Assembly (NCBI GenBank): GCA_016801885.1
Contig: JAFBJY010001394.1
Coordinates: 62,001-126,000 of the forward strand
Direction of reading: 5' to 3'
DNA from: Toxotes chatareus
Lineage: Eukaryota > Chordata > Actinopteri > Toxotidae
DNA length: 64,000 nt
The notes under the pieces were generated by a model, which had not been told where the DNA came from, did not search any database, and saw nothing but the letters and a program-made list of their open reading frames with translations. Below are positions 1 to 10,413 of this stretch, in pieces. The position numbers and the translations under genes were made by a program. The first letter of the stretch is position 1. Each line of letters begins with the position of its first letter.

Positions 1-202
1 GAGGCCGGCAGAGTACTGTGTAACTTAATGAGAATACATTTAAAGAGTAATTCCTGCGTATATATTTTAAAAAGTAAATGAATTCAAATAATGATTCAAT
101 TACTTGTGTGTGCATGCATGTCCACAGAATTTCGACCTTCCCTCTTAAGGATTTACCTCTTTAAAACATCCGTTCTATGAGTTTTAAATAATATGATTAT
201 CT

Positions 203-1109
203 GTGCGTATGTTTACAGAGCCTCAACCAGAAGTTGATACATTGGACAAACAGGTGACGATCTGGGAACCTGTGCAGTTTAGAAGAGGATTTCAGTCTCA
301 CGGCTCCCCTTGCTCACCCGTCAGCGATGTCCATGCTGCTTCCCCGGTACCCTCATTATCATCATCAGAGACAGACTCTGTTCCAGAGCATCGAGGGGGA
401 AATTTTAGAATCCCCACCGATTCCTCCCCTCCATCCACTTCCAGAACGATGACCTGCGACCGATTTAACAATGTGGAAATAAGATGTGCCTTCGCCGTCC
501 CTCCCCCCGAAAATGTACCCGATCTTGCACAATTTTACATAGACGTTATGAGCATCCTCCGAGACCTGTCTGAGGAGGCAAAATCAAATGCTAGGCGAAG
601 TGATGTGATCCAGTTACAGTTCAAAGGAGAAAACGTACATCAACACGTCTCCGTGACCGCTGACGAAAGCAGGGATGGCATCCTTCCTGCGTTTGAGGGT
701 CTGCTAGAAAGGTTAGTACAATCCAATGCAGATATCGCTTCAGACAATAACCTGGAATTAATCATCCACGTGGTGAGAAATCCCAGCAGGGGTGTCAAAC
801 GAAAACTTCACAAAACTTTAGACTGTGAAATCATCCGAAAGAAGAAATGTCATCTGTATGTGGCATACAATAGTGATGATCGTCTCTGCTTCGCCATCTG
901 CCTAGCTTACATCACAAACCCCAGGGGCACTGTCAACGAGGCTGTTGAACGAGGGAGAGTTGCAGTATCTTGCAGGTCTGAGCGAACAAACTTCCATGAC
1001 CTTTAGAGATGTTGGAAAATTGACGTAAAATTGTGGTCTTTCACAGGACTACAGACAAGCCGTCCTCTCTCTCATTTTGAGACCGACTTTTCAGATCGTT
1101 CAAATCCTC
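203..1109 (+). pseudogene. Protein-primed-type DNA polymerase B, N-terminal part (broken)
   Basis: An open frame of 267 codons runs from 203 to 1006. Its first 80 residues are Ser/Pro-rich and low-complexity, and a conserved-looking globular part follows (QLQFKGENVHQHVSVTADES, then a basic RKLHKTLDCEIIRKKK segment and DDRLCFAICLA). This resembles the N-terminal region of the large polymerase B proteins of fish Polinton-like elements. After the stop near 1004 the similarity continues in other frames up to about 1109 (FHRTTDKPSS, then FETDFSDRS), showing at least two frameshifts. The gene is then cut by the hAT at 1110 and resumes at about 3454. Function in an intact copy would be self-replication of the element. 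Confidence 0.65.
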
Positions 1110-1317
1110 TAGTGATGGGACGAGCGACACTGGTGCATCAGCACTGTGCCGAGAGCTCAAGAGGAAACCTCGTATCGGTGCGTGTATTGCTTTAAGAAAG
1201 AATCACGTGACCGATACAGGAACTGTATCGTTTGGATGTGCCGCGCCAAAGTGTGTTTATCAGGAAACAAACTGTATCAACATGTCGTGGGTTTGTCGGA
1301 TGGAGTTTTGCGTGATC

Positions 1318-3168
1318 ATGGATCGTTCTAGGAAGTTTTCCCGGTGTGGAATAATTTTGATCTCGTGGACGCCAAACAAGGTAAATCTTTTCTCCTTTAT
1401 ATACTATTTTTTACGGTGGCGCATTGCACTCACTTTATCAGTTTATCAAGTGAATGACCTGTGATACATATGATAGTCAGTTAAAGAGCCTTAGAGTTGC
1501 TTTATTCATGTTATCATGTAATTATGAGATCCGGATCTCGTAATCATGAGAGGGTGTCTATTTTTTTAACAAGTGAATGCAATGTTCTGGTAAGAGGTTT
1601 GAATTGTTTTCAGATAAATTAACTTTTTATGTTATTGTAGGTGAAGTGTCAGCTCTGCTCTACAGAGCTATCTTATATCAATAAGAGCACTTCATCAATG
1701 CTGAGGCATTATAGAGCTCGGCATGGCAATGAAGAATTGGCAGATACTCGTGAGAGTACCCCAGGTATGTTGAAAGTCTCTCTAAAAATTGTGCTAAAAA
1801 AAACATGCATGCAAACAGACAGGCTCCAGGCCTGGTATCGAACCTCCAACCCTCTTGCTGTGAGGCGACAGTGCTAACCACTACACCACCACGTCGTCTT
1901 ATGTCTATTTGATATTGTTTGTAAAAATTACAGTCCTTTTATTAAGCTTTTGACAAAATAGTTCCTTTTGGCTTGCAGTTCCTAACAAGCAAGCAGTGGA
2001 TGAGGCAGTGGTCAATATGATCATCAAAGACTGTCAGCCACTCAGCTTTGTTGAAAATGAGGGATTCAGGGAGCTCCTGAAGCTTATTCTACCCTCATAT
2101 GCTCTACCAAGCAGGAAGGTATGTTTAAGAATTTTTATTATATGTTTGTACTAACTATATAACTATATTTTATTGGTGTAACAGTATTTGTATGGTTATT
2201 TTCAGACCATCAAGGACTTGGTGAGCCAGAGATATGAGGAGGAAAAGGAGAAAACCAAAAGGACCTCCAGAGTGCCGTTGCTGTTACTTTAACAGCTGAT
2301 ATGTGGACGTCTATGAATATGGAGGCTATGAATATGGAGGCATATCTAGAATGTCAGATCATTGAAGAGATGCTCAGGGTTCTTGCTCCTTTTGACCAAG
2401 CTACAAGAGAACTGTCTGAGGAAAAAAAGGGTCTCTGGGTCTAAGGTCATTCCCATGATGAGAATGCTCCACATTGAGCTTCAACGTCAGGCCACAACAG
2501 TGACAAAAACAGCTGCTCAGCAACTGGCTGAAAACCTGAGGAAGCGGCTAACTGACGCTATTTGCGGCATGGAATCTCTCAGTGTGATGACTCTGGCAAC
2601 TCTGTTAGATCCCAGATTTAAAAAGAATGGATTTGTTAGTCAGCAAAAGGCAAGTGAAGCGGTGAAGAGACTGCAGTCAGAATGTGCAGAAGAAATGAGG
2701 AGCCAAGAGCCTGACCCAAGAGAAGAAGAGCCTAGCTCTTCACATGGGTCAGAACCCAGTTCAGGTATGAAAATACATTTCTGTGGCACTTATATGATAT
2801 GATATATCATGTGATAATAAAATAATGAATAACTATTTTTAGGGCACAATCTCTGGAAAACTTTAGATATGGAGGTTGCAGAGACCCAGAAGACGAGGAA
2901 CGCAACAGCTGACTCCATTATTGAAGTCCAACGCTAACTGGCAGAAACAAACACACCCAGAAACCAAGATCCTTTGCAATATTGGAAATGGAACCAGAAA
3001 ATATACCCACATCTTCATCAACTTGCACTTAAAACTCTCTGCTCACCATCATCGTCTGTACCATGCGAAAGAGTATTTTCCAAGGCTGGGGAGCTGGTGT
3101 GTAAGAGGAGAAATCGCCTTGGAGCAAAGACACTCCAAAAACTTTTGTTTCTCAATAAAAATTCATGA
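1318..3168 (+). pseudogene. hAT transposase with BED zinc finger, spliced, internally deleted
   Basis: Exon-like blocks with sensible splice sites are visible. A BED finger (CQLCSTELSYINKSTSSML then HYRARH) follows the acceptor at 1640. A second block runs about 1979-2119 (PNKQAVDEAVVNMIIKDCQ), a third about 2206-2765, and a last one 2843-3168 that contains the hAT C-terminal dimerisation motif SSVPCERVFSKAGELVCKRR. A frameshift lies near 2255. The 15-bp unit around 2313-2342 is repeated in tandem, and the usual catalytic core between ADMWTS and EEMLRVLAPF is largely missing. The protein would be inactive. Members of this group are related to vertebrate ZBED genes, but the terminal repeats show that this one is a transposon. 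Confidence 0.8.
1795..1897 (-). repeat. Short dispersed fish repeat, half copy, in the hAT intron
   Basis: Read on the minus strand, this contains the segment for 'gtggttagcactgtcgcctc' followed by a cysteine-codon-free, non-coding stretch typical of a common fish repeat. The other half of what I believe is the same repeat lies at about 34,150-34,350. It sits in the intron between the BED exon and the next transposase exon. Family name not assigned. Confidence 0.5.
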
Positions 3169-3450
3169 ACTAATCACTTTTTTTGTCTTTTATTTCATAT
3201 GATTTAACAGTTCAGTTGACAAATGTGCACATAAGTAAAAAAATTGTAACTCTGAATTTTTACTCTAATTTGCTATATTTTACATACCAACTCAGTTTTA
3301 GCATTTACACGAACAAGGAATTTCTTTACCTGCAATGATTTTATAACTACTGCAGGGGTCACTATTGGGTGACCAACACAGTATCAATACAGTGCCGACA
3401 CAGTTTGTTTAGTGTGTCAATACACTCCTTGAGGTATCATCGTCCCATCA

Positions 3451-3790
3451 CTACTACGGCATACTTAATCTGAAAGGTTTTCTGGGTGCTAGACATGTTT
3501 GTCAGTATTGTTACAAGACTTTTGAAAACTCTCACATGCACAGCTGCTCGGGCTACTGCCCCATCTGCTGTGACCTCTGTCCAGTTGGAGAGGATCACAG
3601 GCGTGTATACTGCCAGGACTGTGGCAGGACGTGTTGTATGCCTTTGTGCTTTTCCAGACACAAAGAGCCTCAGCAGAGGGGTGAAAAGCAAATCAGTACT
3701 TGCAATATGATTAAAATATGTAGGGATTGCAAAAATCTGTACACTGTTCGGTTTAGTACTGTAAAAATGATGTCGCTATCCTGTTAGAGG
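3451..3790 (+). pseudogene. Polymerase B, cysteine-rich zinc-binding segment
   Basis: Directly after the hAT right end the polymerase resumes in one frame with YYGILNLKGFLGARHVCQYC, followed by a dense cysteine cluster (CSGYCPICCDLCPVGE, then CQDCGRTCC and CRDC). This spacing of Cys pairs is characteristic of the insert between the exonuclease and palm regions in the fish Polinton-type polymerases. It reads open to about 3786 and then stops. The stretch from 3790 to about 4240 contains no recognisable coding, and exonuclease motifs expected there are not visible, so part of the gene has been lost or is too decayed to see. Confidence 0.7.
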
Positions 3791-4239
3791 GATGTGCCAG
3801 ATTCAGGAACCAGTTTCTCAAAGATACTGGGGTGGACCCTTTCAGCAGCGTGACTATCGCCTCTGCATGAAAGTGTTTCTCACCAATTTCCTGCCCCCCT
3901 AAATCCTTAGCCGTACCTTCAGCTGTCACATTCTGCTCTGTCCCTCTCCTGCCCTGCTGCTCAGCCACACCCCTCATCAGCCCAACTACTTCCACCTGCA
4001 TCTGTCACCTGCTCACCATCTCCAATCAAGCCAGTATATATGCAGCTTCACTCCTCTCACTCATTGTCAGATCACCCGATAACTACAGGCGCCAGTGTTG
4101 TTACTATTCAAGCGCCTCCATCCAGTGGTTAGAGTGGGTAGCACATACAGAAAACAGATTTATCCAGCATGCGTTGAACAGAGGTGAAAAATAAATTGGC
4201 CCTTACTTTGTAGATGGTTATGCCGAAATTGATTTTGTA

Positions 4240-5750
4240 AAAGTACGCATGGGACATGCCCTTTGACAGGAGCCCCTATGAAGCACTGCATGAAGCTACT
4301 AAAAACCATTTACGGCGTCCGTACGATCGTCATGAGAGAGCATGATTGGTCAGAGATGAAAAGTTCTCATCCTGGGGTGAAAGCATTTCTCGAATGCTTT
4401 TGAGCCCCTGAACCTCTCTCCCCATGTCAAGCTCTTTACGGAGGCAGGACCTGCGCCGTGAAGTTGAGACACACGGCTGCCTCTGACAAAACCGTGCAGT
4501 ATGTGGACATGACATCTCTGTACCCCTACGTTAACTGTAGCTTTCCGTACCGACTAAGCCACCCTACCATCATATCCAAAGACTTTGATGACCCACGAAA
4601 CTACTTTGGGCTCATCAGCGCCGTCATCTACCCTCCTTGCGGTCTCTTTTTCCCCATACTGCCTTACAAAACATCTCAAGGTAAATTGGTGTTCACCCTC
4701 TGCCACACGTGTGTTGAAACAAACAATCAGACATCCTCTTGCAAACACGATGATGAGGCTAGAGTGTTGACCTGGGTGTGGGTCAGCATTGAATTCAACA
4801 AAGCTCTGGATCGGGGTTACAGTCGCTGAGATTAACGAGGTGTGGCACTTTGACAGACGTAGCGATTCCATCTTTGTCAACTACATACATACTTTTCTGA
4901 AAGGAAAGCAGGAGGCTTCGGGGTACCCCCCAGAGGCGTGTGATGAGGAAAGCCGGGAAAAGTACATCAGAGACTACCGGCTCCATCAAGGCATTCAATT
5001 AGACGCTAGCAAAATAGAGCCAGGAGACAGGTGTCTAAGCTCTGCCTCAACAGCTTCTGGGGTAAGTTTGCCCAAAGAACCAATATGACAAGAACTCAGA
5101 AAGTCAGTGAACCGGAGCAGTTTTCCGCTTCATGTTTTCAGGACAGTACCATGTCAAGTACTTTGCCTTCCTCAGCGACAAAACTGCTATGGTTCAGTGG
5201 AAATACCACGAACGATGCGTTGTACCTCTTGGCAGATCCAGTAATGTTTTCATCGCCACCTTCACCACCGCCTACGCCCGTCTCAAGTTGTACGGGTATC
5301 TGGAGTAATTAGACAGGGTCCTCTATACCGACACCGACAGCGTGATTTATTTGGTGAAAGAGGGAGAGTCCCCCTTGGAACTGGGTCATTATCTGGGGGA
5401 TTTGACGGATGAGCTGGGAGGTGACAGCATTCAAGAATATGCCGCCGCTGGTCCCATAAGTTATGCCTACCAAACTAGAAATAGTAAAAAGGTAGTGATG
5501 CGCATCAAGGGTATCACTCAGACCCGAGAGTGCAGTGAGCGAGTCAACTTCAATACTGTGAAAGAGCTGGTGGAAGGTTATTTGGATGAGTCTAGGGAGA
5601 GGAAGGGGGTGATTCATATCCCTCAGCAAAACATCACTAGGGATAAAAAAGAGACCGCTCCTGAAAAATTCAGCATTCCAGAAAAAGTTTAGAGTGGTGT
5701 ATGACAAAAGACGTCTGTTTAGCGACAGAACAAGTCTACCTTTCGGATAT
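4240..5750 (+). pseudogene. Polymerase B, palm and thumb region (motifs A, B and C present)
   Basis: Family-B polymerase motif A appears as VDMTSLYPYVN near 4503-4535, motif B as KLCLNSFWGKFAQR near 5034-5075, and motif C as YTDTDSVIYL near 5324-5353. They occur in order but in different frames: shifts lie near 4810, between 5000 and 5030, and near 5690, and an in-frame TAA at 5307 precedes motif C. The C-terminus ends with a tyrosine and a stop at about 5750. In an intact element this enzyme copies the element's DNA. The catalytic aspartates themselves are still present in the fragments. Confidence 0.85.
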
Positions 5751-5759
5751 TGATCATAT

Positions 5760-5900
5760 CACCATGTCTGTGATGGAGGAAATTAACTTTGATCTTTAAC
5801 TTACTGCACCTTTTTCATGTCTGGTGGTGGGACCCAACAGTTGTGGGAAAACCTATTTTGTAAAAAGTGTTTTAGAATATAGGAGAATATGTAGGAGGAC
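5760..5900 (+). pseudogene. Packaging-ATPase-like fragment (Walker A)
   Basis: A short plus-strand reading contains LVVGPNSCGKTYFVKSVL, a Walker A P-loop preceded by a hydrophobic strand, just downstream of the polymerase stop. P-loops of this type belong to the FtsK/HerA-like genome-packaging ATPases of Polintons and adintoviruses. A stop lies a few codons upstream, and the homology ends after about 25 residues, so no Walker B is visible. The assignment rests on the motif plus its neighbours. Confidence 0.55.
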
Positions 5901-6182
5901 TTAATAGAAAATGTCTCTGAAGATGACCCAGAAAATGTTTCTCCTCCCACCCCAGCAGTTGAGCCGTCTGACCCGCCCTGAATCTTCTACTTCTATCAGA
6001 CAGCCGAAGAGGATTTGGATGTTCAAATGAGAGAGATTTTAAGTGAACGCGGATTGAGTTCTTATGGAAAAATTAAAAAATACGCACATCAACAGTTTAA
6101 ATGCGTCTCAAAACGGATGACATGCCTGGCCTTTGGCAGGGGAAGACCAAGTAGAGAAGAAAACCTCTCCATGATGGATTAG
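5901..6182 (+). pseudogene. Unrecognised Polinton-associated coding fragment
   Basis: An acidic, proline-rich segment (ENVSEDDPENVSPPTPAVEP) is followed, after a stop near 5980, by TAEEDLDVQMREILSERGLS, an apparently helical stretch, and a basic tail that ends at a TAG near 6181. It is on the same strand as the polymerase and sits between the ATPase-like fragment and the opposing protease. Its position suits a small virion-associated or accessory protein of the element, but I do not recognise the family. Confidence 0.4.
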
Positions 6183-6429
6183 ACCACTGGAAGAGGGAGA
6201 GGATAAAAAGACAGGAAAAACCTTCTGCATGGATCAACTTTTCCCCATAAATGTAACAAATGACTTATAGTCTGTCCTTTTCTTAATAAAATCTTTATTC
6301 AGTGTTCACAAGTCTACAGTATTTTTTTTTATTATGCATTTTATTATGCAAGGAAAAAATGGGGGAAGGGGGGAAGAAAATAAATCAAATAGGATCATCT
6401 GTATCAATCTTTAAACATTTGTAAAAAGC

Positions 6430-6880
6430 AAGTCAGGTGGGTAAAAGACTTTCGGATACAGCGTTTCTATTTTTTCACAAAGTCAGAGACAGTCATCATT
6501 TTTGGATGCATCCTGGTGGTACAAAGACAGTACACGTCGAAGCGATGATCCGCAGGCACGCTGGCAGAGAAGATAAAGGCAGTTTTGGCCACAGGTGGTG
6601 GACGGGGGGTGTTGCAGCTGTTGATTGGTTGAAGCTGTCGGTATAATATTTCAGTAGATCAGTTTTCCAAAAACTGCAAGATACTTGAAGGGTAATGAGC
6701 AAAGTCAAGGGGCAGACCGTAAGAGTCGAAAAAGGTGGCTATGCCATTTTCTTCCAGAGTTAAAGCCAGCCAGTGTTCACCAAGCATGTGAGACGGGTGT
6801 GTGTTGATGATAAAGTACGCCGGGGTTCTAAGTCAGCAAAGGGAGCTGGTCCGAGGCCCACACACTGCAAAAAACATCAC
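6430..6880 (-). pseudogene. Adenain-like cysteine protease (broken)
   Basis: On the minus strand two adjoining frames carry hallmarks of the adenovirus-type maturation protease found in Polintons: WASDQLP near 6850, then after a frameshift and stop AYFIINTHPS and GEHWLALTLEENGIATFFDS (about 6740-6825). The His of GEHW and the Asp of FFDS fit the catalytic His and acidic residues. A stop lies near 6668, and the C-terminal part that should hold the catalytic Cys is too decayed to identify. The reading direction is opposite to the polymerase, so the element had convergent transcription units. Confidence 0.75.
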
Positions 6881-6965
6881 CCAGCATATGATGCAAAAGA
6901 TTTTCCAGCTAATGATTATCCTTTTTTTTTTTTTTAGTTAATAATAATCCACCAGCACCTGTCGT

Positions 6966-7193
6966 TTAGAGTTGATCTCCAAAATGGAATCTTAACAAGC
7001 GTACACAAACAGAGTAGTAGTGTGGGGGCAGGGGAACTCTGAATCTCTTCTCCAGTCTCAGATTTCTATTGGAAATGGGGGACGAAGCGTTCTCCCGAGT
7101 TGAGATTGAATACAAAGAGTAACATTTGTTAAATTCTTGATGGTTGATGCTCAGAGGTAAAGCTTTGAGATGCCTCCCAGTGGCCACGTACAT
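6966..7193 (-). other. Open frame upstream of the protease, possible capsid remnant
   Basis: A 75-codon minus-strand frame starting at MYVATGRHLKALPLSINHQE lies immediately upstream of the protease fragment. In the next frame over, close to its end, ILEINSKRQVLVDYY followed by a stop can be read. In virus-like elements capsid genes often neighbour the protease, so a capsid remnant is possible. I cannot show this from motifs and the call is weak. Confidence 0.25.
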
Positions 7194-8228
7194 GTTTTAA
7201 AATTCTCCCTATTTCTTTATATTTATTTCATCTCATGTCGTCTTGGGTGGGAGAAGGGGCATGAATGTAGGGGTGGGGTGGAGGAAGTGATGTCATAAAC
7301 AGGGTGGGGCTCAGGCCACATGGTCAGGTCGGTCAGGGGTGGAGGAGGGTTATCAATCATTTTGACAGAACCGTGTACTCTTACTCTCTTATGAGATCCT
7401 TTGGTTAATGCACCTGTGCACATTTTTATTTCCCTTATCAATAAAATCTCTGCCTGAGATCATCTCACCTCCATATGTAAGACCTGCTGCTGTCAGTCAG
7501 GAGAGATTAACATTCTTTTTGTGCCAAACCTCATTCAACCTCTGATATTTTCTCTTTTTCTTTGAAGATGACATCTCAAATCAATTTTTTTCTTTTAATA
7601 ATTATCACTACACTTTTAAAACACATGTGCTTTAACCTCCAAATGATATTGAACTGCTTTAGTCTGGAATGCAACCCTTTTAGTTTATCAGGCTCAGCAC
7701 TGAACCACAATAAATGTGAAAGTGTTTGGAGCTGCTCGTGTTTTCTTCTCTGACATGTCAGTTTTTTAGAACAGCCTGCTCCAGACAGACATACATCATT
7801 CACCATGTCAAACTCCTTCCATTTCATAGTGATTGGTTTAACTGTTCTTCAAGAGAAGTTCAGTGACTTGGAAATTCTCTTGTATCTAGCCATTGATTTC
7901 TGCTTTCCAATCTGTCTTCTGTCTGTTCAGTCTGTCAGTGTTGTTCTGTCTTCATGGTGGAGAGTTTCTCTGCTCACTCACCAAAAGCTGGGTCCTCCAG
8001 ATGCAGGTGTATTTATACTACAATCACCTGAAAGCCCTTGGCTGCACACAGGTGATCTCCATTTATCTAATTATGTGACTTTTCAAACCAGCTGGCTTCA
8101 CCATTGATGGTTTAGATGTGTCCTGAGTGTTTTGTGTTTTACATTATTAATGAATTCAGATCACATTATTGAGATCTGTTTAACTTTGTCATTAAATGGA
8201 CTTTTTTCTATTGAGTGTCAAAAGAAAA
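7194..8228. other. No recognisable gene
   Basis: The longest frames are a 100-codon plus-strand frame at 7805-8107 and an 83-codon minus-strand frame at 7576-7827. Neither has a motif I recognise, and their composition looks like chance reading of AT-rich DNA. No terminal repeats or polypyrimidine/splice pattern could be tied to a gene. Confidence 0.5.
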
Positions 8229-8286
8229 TAAATTCCCTTTGATTCAACGTTATGTTGTTGTACAACATTGAATCAAAGGGAATTTA
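8229..8286. repeat. Perfect 19-bp inverted repeat with nested palindrome
   Basis: TAAATTCCCTTTGATTCAA at 8229-8247 is exactly inverted at 8268-8286. The 20-nt spacer contains a further 12-bp palindrome (TGTTGTACAACA, 8256-8267), so the whole 58 bp can fold as a cruciform or hairpin. It does not look like a transcription terminator of any nearby gene. It may be the fused ends of a MITE. Confidence 0.85.
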
Positions 8287-9611
8287 ATTTCCAAGCAGGT
8301 GAAACACCTGCACTTTAAATCAACAGCTACACAATGACATAAACCTTTAACAGAAAAAAGAAGAAGAAAAGTATTAATCCATTTAAATAAGAAACTGTAG
8401 ATTTTAGTGACACTTTCCAAAGTAAGTGAGTTGTTCTCTCTCACACACTCCTTCTCTCTCTGTTCTGGCCTCTTAAATAAAGCTTGATAAGCAGTGGCAG
8501 TTATTTCTATGGTAGTTCACCAGAGAAACACATCACACATACTTCTGAAGTATTCAGATTCCTTCAGTTTTGCAGACTTCACTGTTGTAGATTTAATTTT
8601 AAATAGATAAAATCAGCATTTTGTTAATCAGTCAGTATAGAGTGAAAATGGGCCTGATTCACATTTGGTTAATTATCTATTTGAAATTTATTTGCTTTTG
8701 TGACTTAACAATAGGATGAAAAAATACAGCACAGAAACTTCTCCCTTCACCATCTTTTAGTGGAGAGCGTGGTACAAAGTCATGTTAGGAGCCGACAGTC
8801 TCTCCCTCCTTCCTCGTGTTTCTGGGAGAACCTCCCTAGTGTTTCTTGTTTGTCCCCTGTTTGTCTGTGTTCTTGTCTGTGTGTGTGTGTGTAGGCCTGG
8901 GTGTGGTTGACTTACTTTGGGTTTCCCTCCAGAGCTCCTGCTCACCTGTCTGCAATCACCTCATCAGCCACACCCTCAGCCTGCAGTGTATTAACACCAC
9001 TTCTTCTCTCCACACCATGTTGTCAGTTCACAGTAGTGTTAATACTCCTGTTAATGATAATGTTTGATGTGTGCAGGTGGATAAAGCTCAGTGTTGAGTA
9101 AATGGAGAAGCTGAATTCTCCCTCCACCTGTGTCTGTGACACAGAGTCTGACACTTCACATAAATGCTACTAGTGAAGACAATAAACAGTGTGTGTCCCA
9201 CTGCTGATCACTGTAAACCTCCATTTCTGTCAGGAAGACATATGAACTGGATTCTCTCATCCTGTTGTCCTTTGCTTTTCCTTTACCTTCAGTAGCAACT
9301 TACAAATACACTTTAACATTTGTTTCACAGTTTAATTTGATGTAATGTTGTAAACAAATGATGTAAACAAATATTTGATCAGTTTACTCAGTCCTGTTCT
9401 ATCCCACCACATTGTGTCCTCTCAGAGATAATGATGCCATCTATTAGGTTCAGTGATTAAAAATCTGTTTAACCTGTTAGAAATCAAAGGGCAGGTGCAT
9501 TTCTGCTGATTAGAAATAATGAATTAACTTGACTCCACTGAATGAGAAGCTCACTGTCGTTCAGTCCTTGTGTGGTCTGAGGTTTCCTCCTGATCCATGT
9601 TCTATCACAGA
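8287..9611. other. Non-coding stretch with a short GT tract
   Basis: I see no convincing gene. A short (GT)n tract lies at about 8877-8894. Several 60- to 70-codon frames on both strands at 8750-9110 and 9480-9690 lack motifs. Confidence 0.5.
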
Positions 9612-9619
9612 GGTGAACC

Positions 9620-10413
9620 ATGCACTTCAACACAAGACTTGTGAAACACAGTGGCATGCTGGGAGAGCTTCTAAAACAATATGAAGACAAACTAAAGACA
9701 GAAACAACACACGTGTGCTTAGTTCAGAACCAGACCAGAGAATATAGGAGCATGATCAAGGAGTGCAATGATAGCACATTGTGCATGTGGACTTTTCTGA
9801 GGGGTGGAGATGTAAGTATAGTTCTGAGGTGCAGTCATGCCACTTTGGTCAGAACCTCCCACAGCTCAACCTGCACACTGGCATGTACTATACAAAAGAA
9901 CAGAAGACAGGCTTTTGCACAGAATCAGAATCCAAGCGACAAGATGCATCTGCCATTTGGACTCACATGGAACCAGTCCTGAAAGATATTCGTTTAAAGT
10001 TTCCAAAAGTTGATACAATTCACTTTTGGTCAGATGGTCCCAGCAAGCAATAAGAAAACAAGAATAACTTCTCTCTCCTCTGCAGTGTCCCTCCAACTCT
10101 AGGTTTCAAGAGAACAACCTGGAACTTCTTCCCCACCTCACATGGGAAGGGAGCACCAGATGGCATAGGAGGTACTGTGAAAAGGACTACAGACAGCCTT
10201 ATACTGCGGGGGAATGACATTGTGAATGGGTATATTTTCCATGATATGGTTGGCAGAAGCCTCTCCAGCACTAAGTTCTATATAATTACTGAAGCTTACA
10301 TGCAGCCATGTGATGCGCTCCTTTCTCTACCACTAAAATCTGTACCTGCAACAAGGAAACTCCATCAGGTCATACCGACACACCAAAATGACTCTTTTAT
10401 TATGATTATTTGA
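9620..10413 (+). pseudogene. Multicopy unknown family with SDGP and GKGAPDG motifs
   Basis: The first 55 residues are read from 9620. A frameshift near 9780 moves the reading into the frame that begins HVDFSEGWRCKYSSEVQ and continues through LHTGMYYT, VDTIHFWSDGPSKQ, TWNFFPTSHGKGAPDGIGG and LILRGNDIVNGYIF. A TAA at 10,051-10,053 interrupts this second frame; the same frame then continues to 10,413. I recognise the motif series as one found repeatedly in uncharacterised proteins of fish and invertebrates, but I know no function. Its copy number suggests a mobile-element gene, and the Asp of SDGP could be part of an RNase-H-like catalytic core; both points are inference. Confidence 0.6.

Larger units (their letters stand above)
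1110..3453 (+). mobile_element. hAT (ZBED-type) DNA transposon inserted in the polymerase gene
   Basis: The element starts with TAGTGATGGGACGA (1110-1123) and ends with the inverse TCGTCCCATCACTA (3440-3453), a perfect 14-bp terminal inverted repeat. Between them lies a BED-finger hAT transposase on the plus strand. The 8-bp flanks (AAATCCTC and CTACGGCA) do not match, so no target duplication is visible. Polymerase codons expected between the two flanks also appear to be missing, suggesting a small deletion at the insertion. Length 2344 bp. Confidence 0.85.
203..7193. mobile_element. Decayed Polinton/Maverick (adintovirus-like) element
   Basis: Fragments of several genes typical of Polinton/adintovirus elements occur together: DNA polymerase B (plus strand, 203-5750), a Walker A fragment resembling the packaging ATPase (plus, near 5820), and an adenain-type cysteine protease (minus, 6430-6880). 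All are frameshifted or carry stops, and I found no convincing terminal inverted repeats, so this is an old, inactive endogenous copy. I cannot define its true outer limits; the left end may lie outside the window. A hAT transposon interrupts the polymerase. The combination of gene types is directly visible; the assignment to Polinton rather than a related virus-like lineage is inference. Confidence 0.8.

Noticed and set aside
7805..8107. 100-codon plus-strand frame as a small gene
   Set aside because: No motif, no signal peptide or splice pattern, and no second copy in the window to show conservation of the frame.
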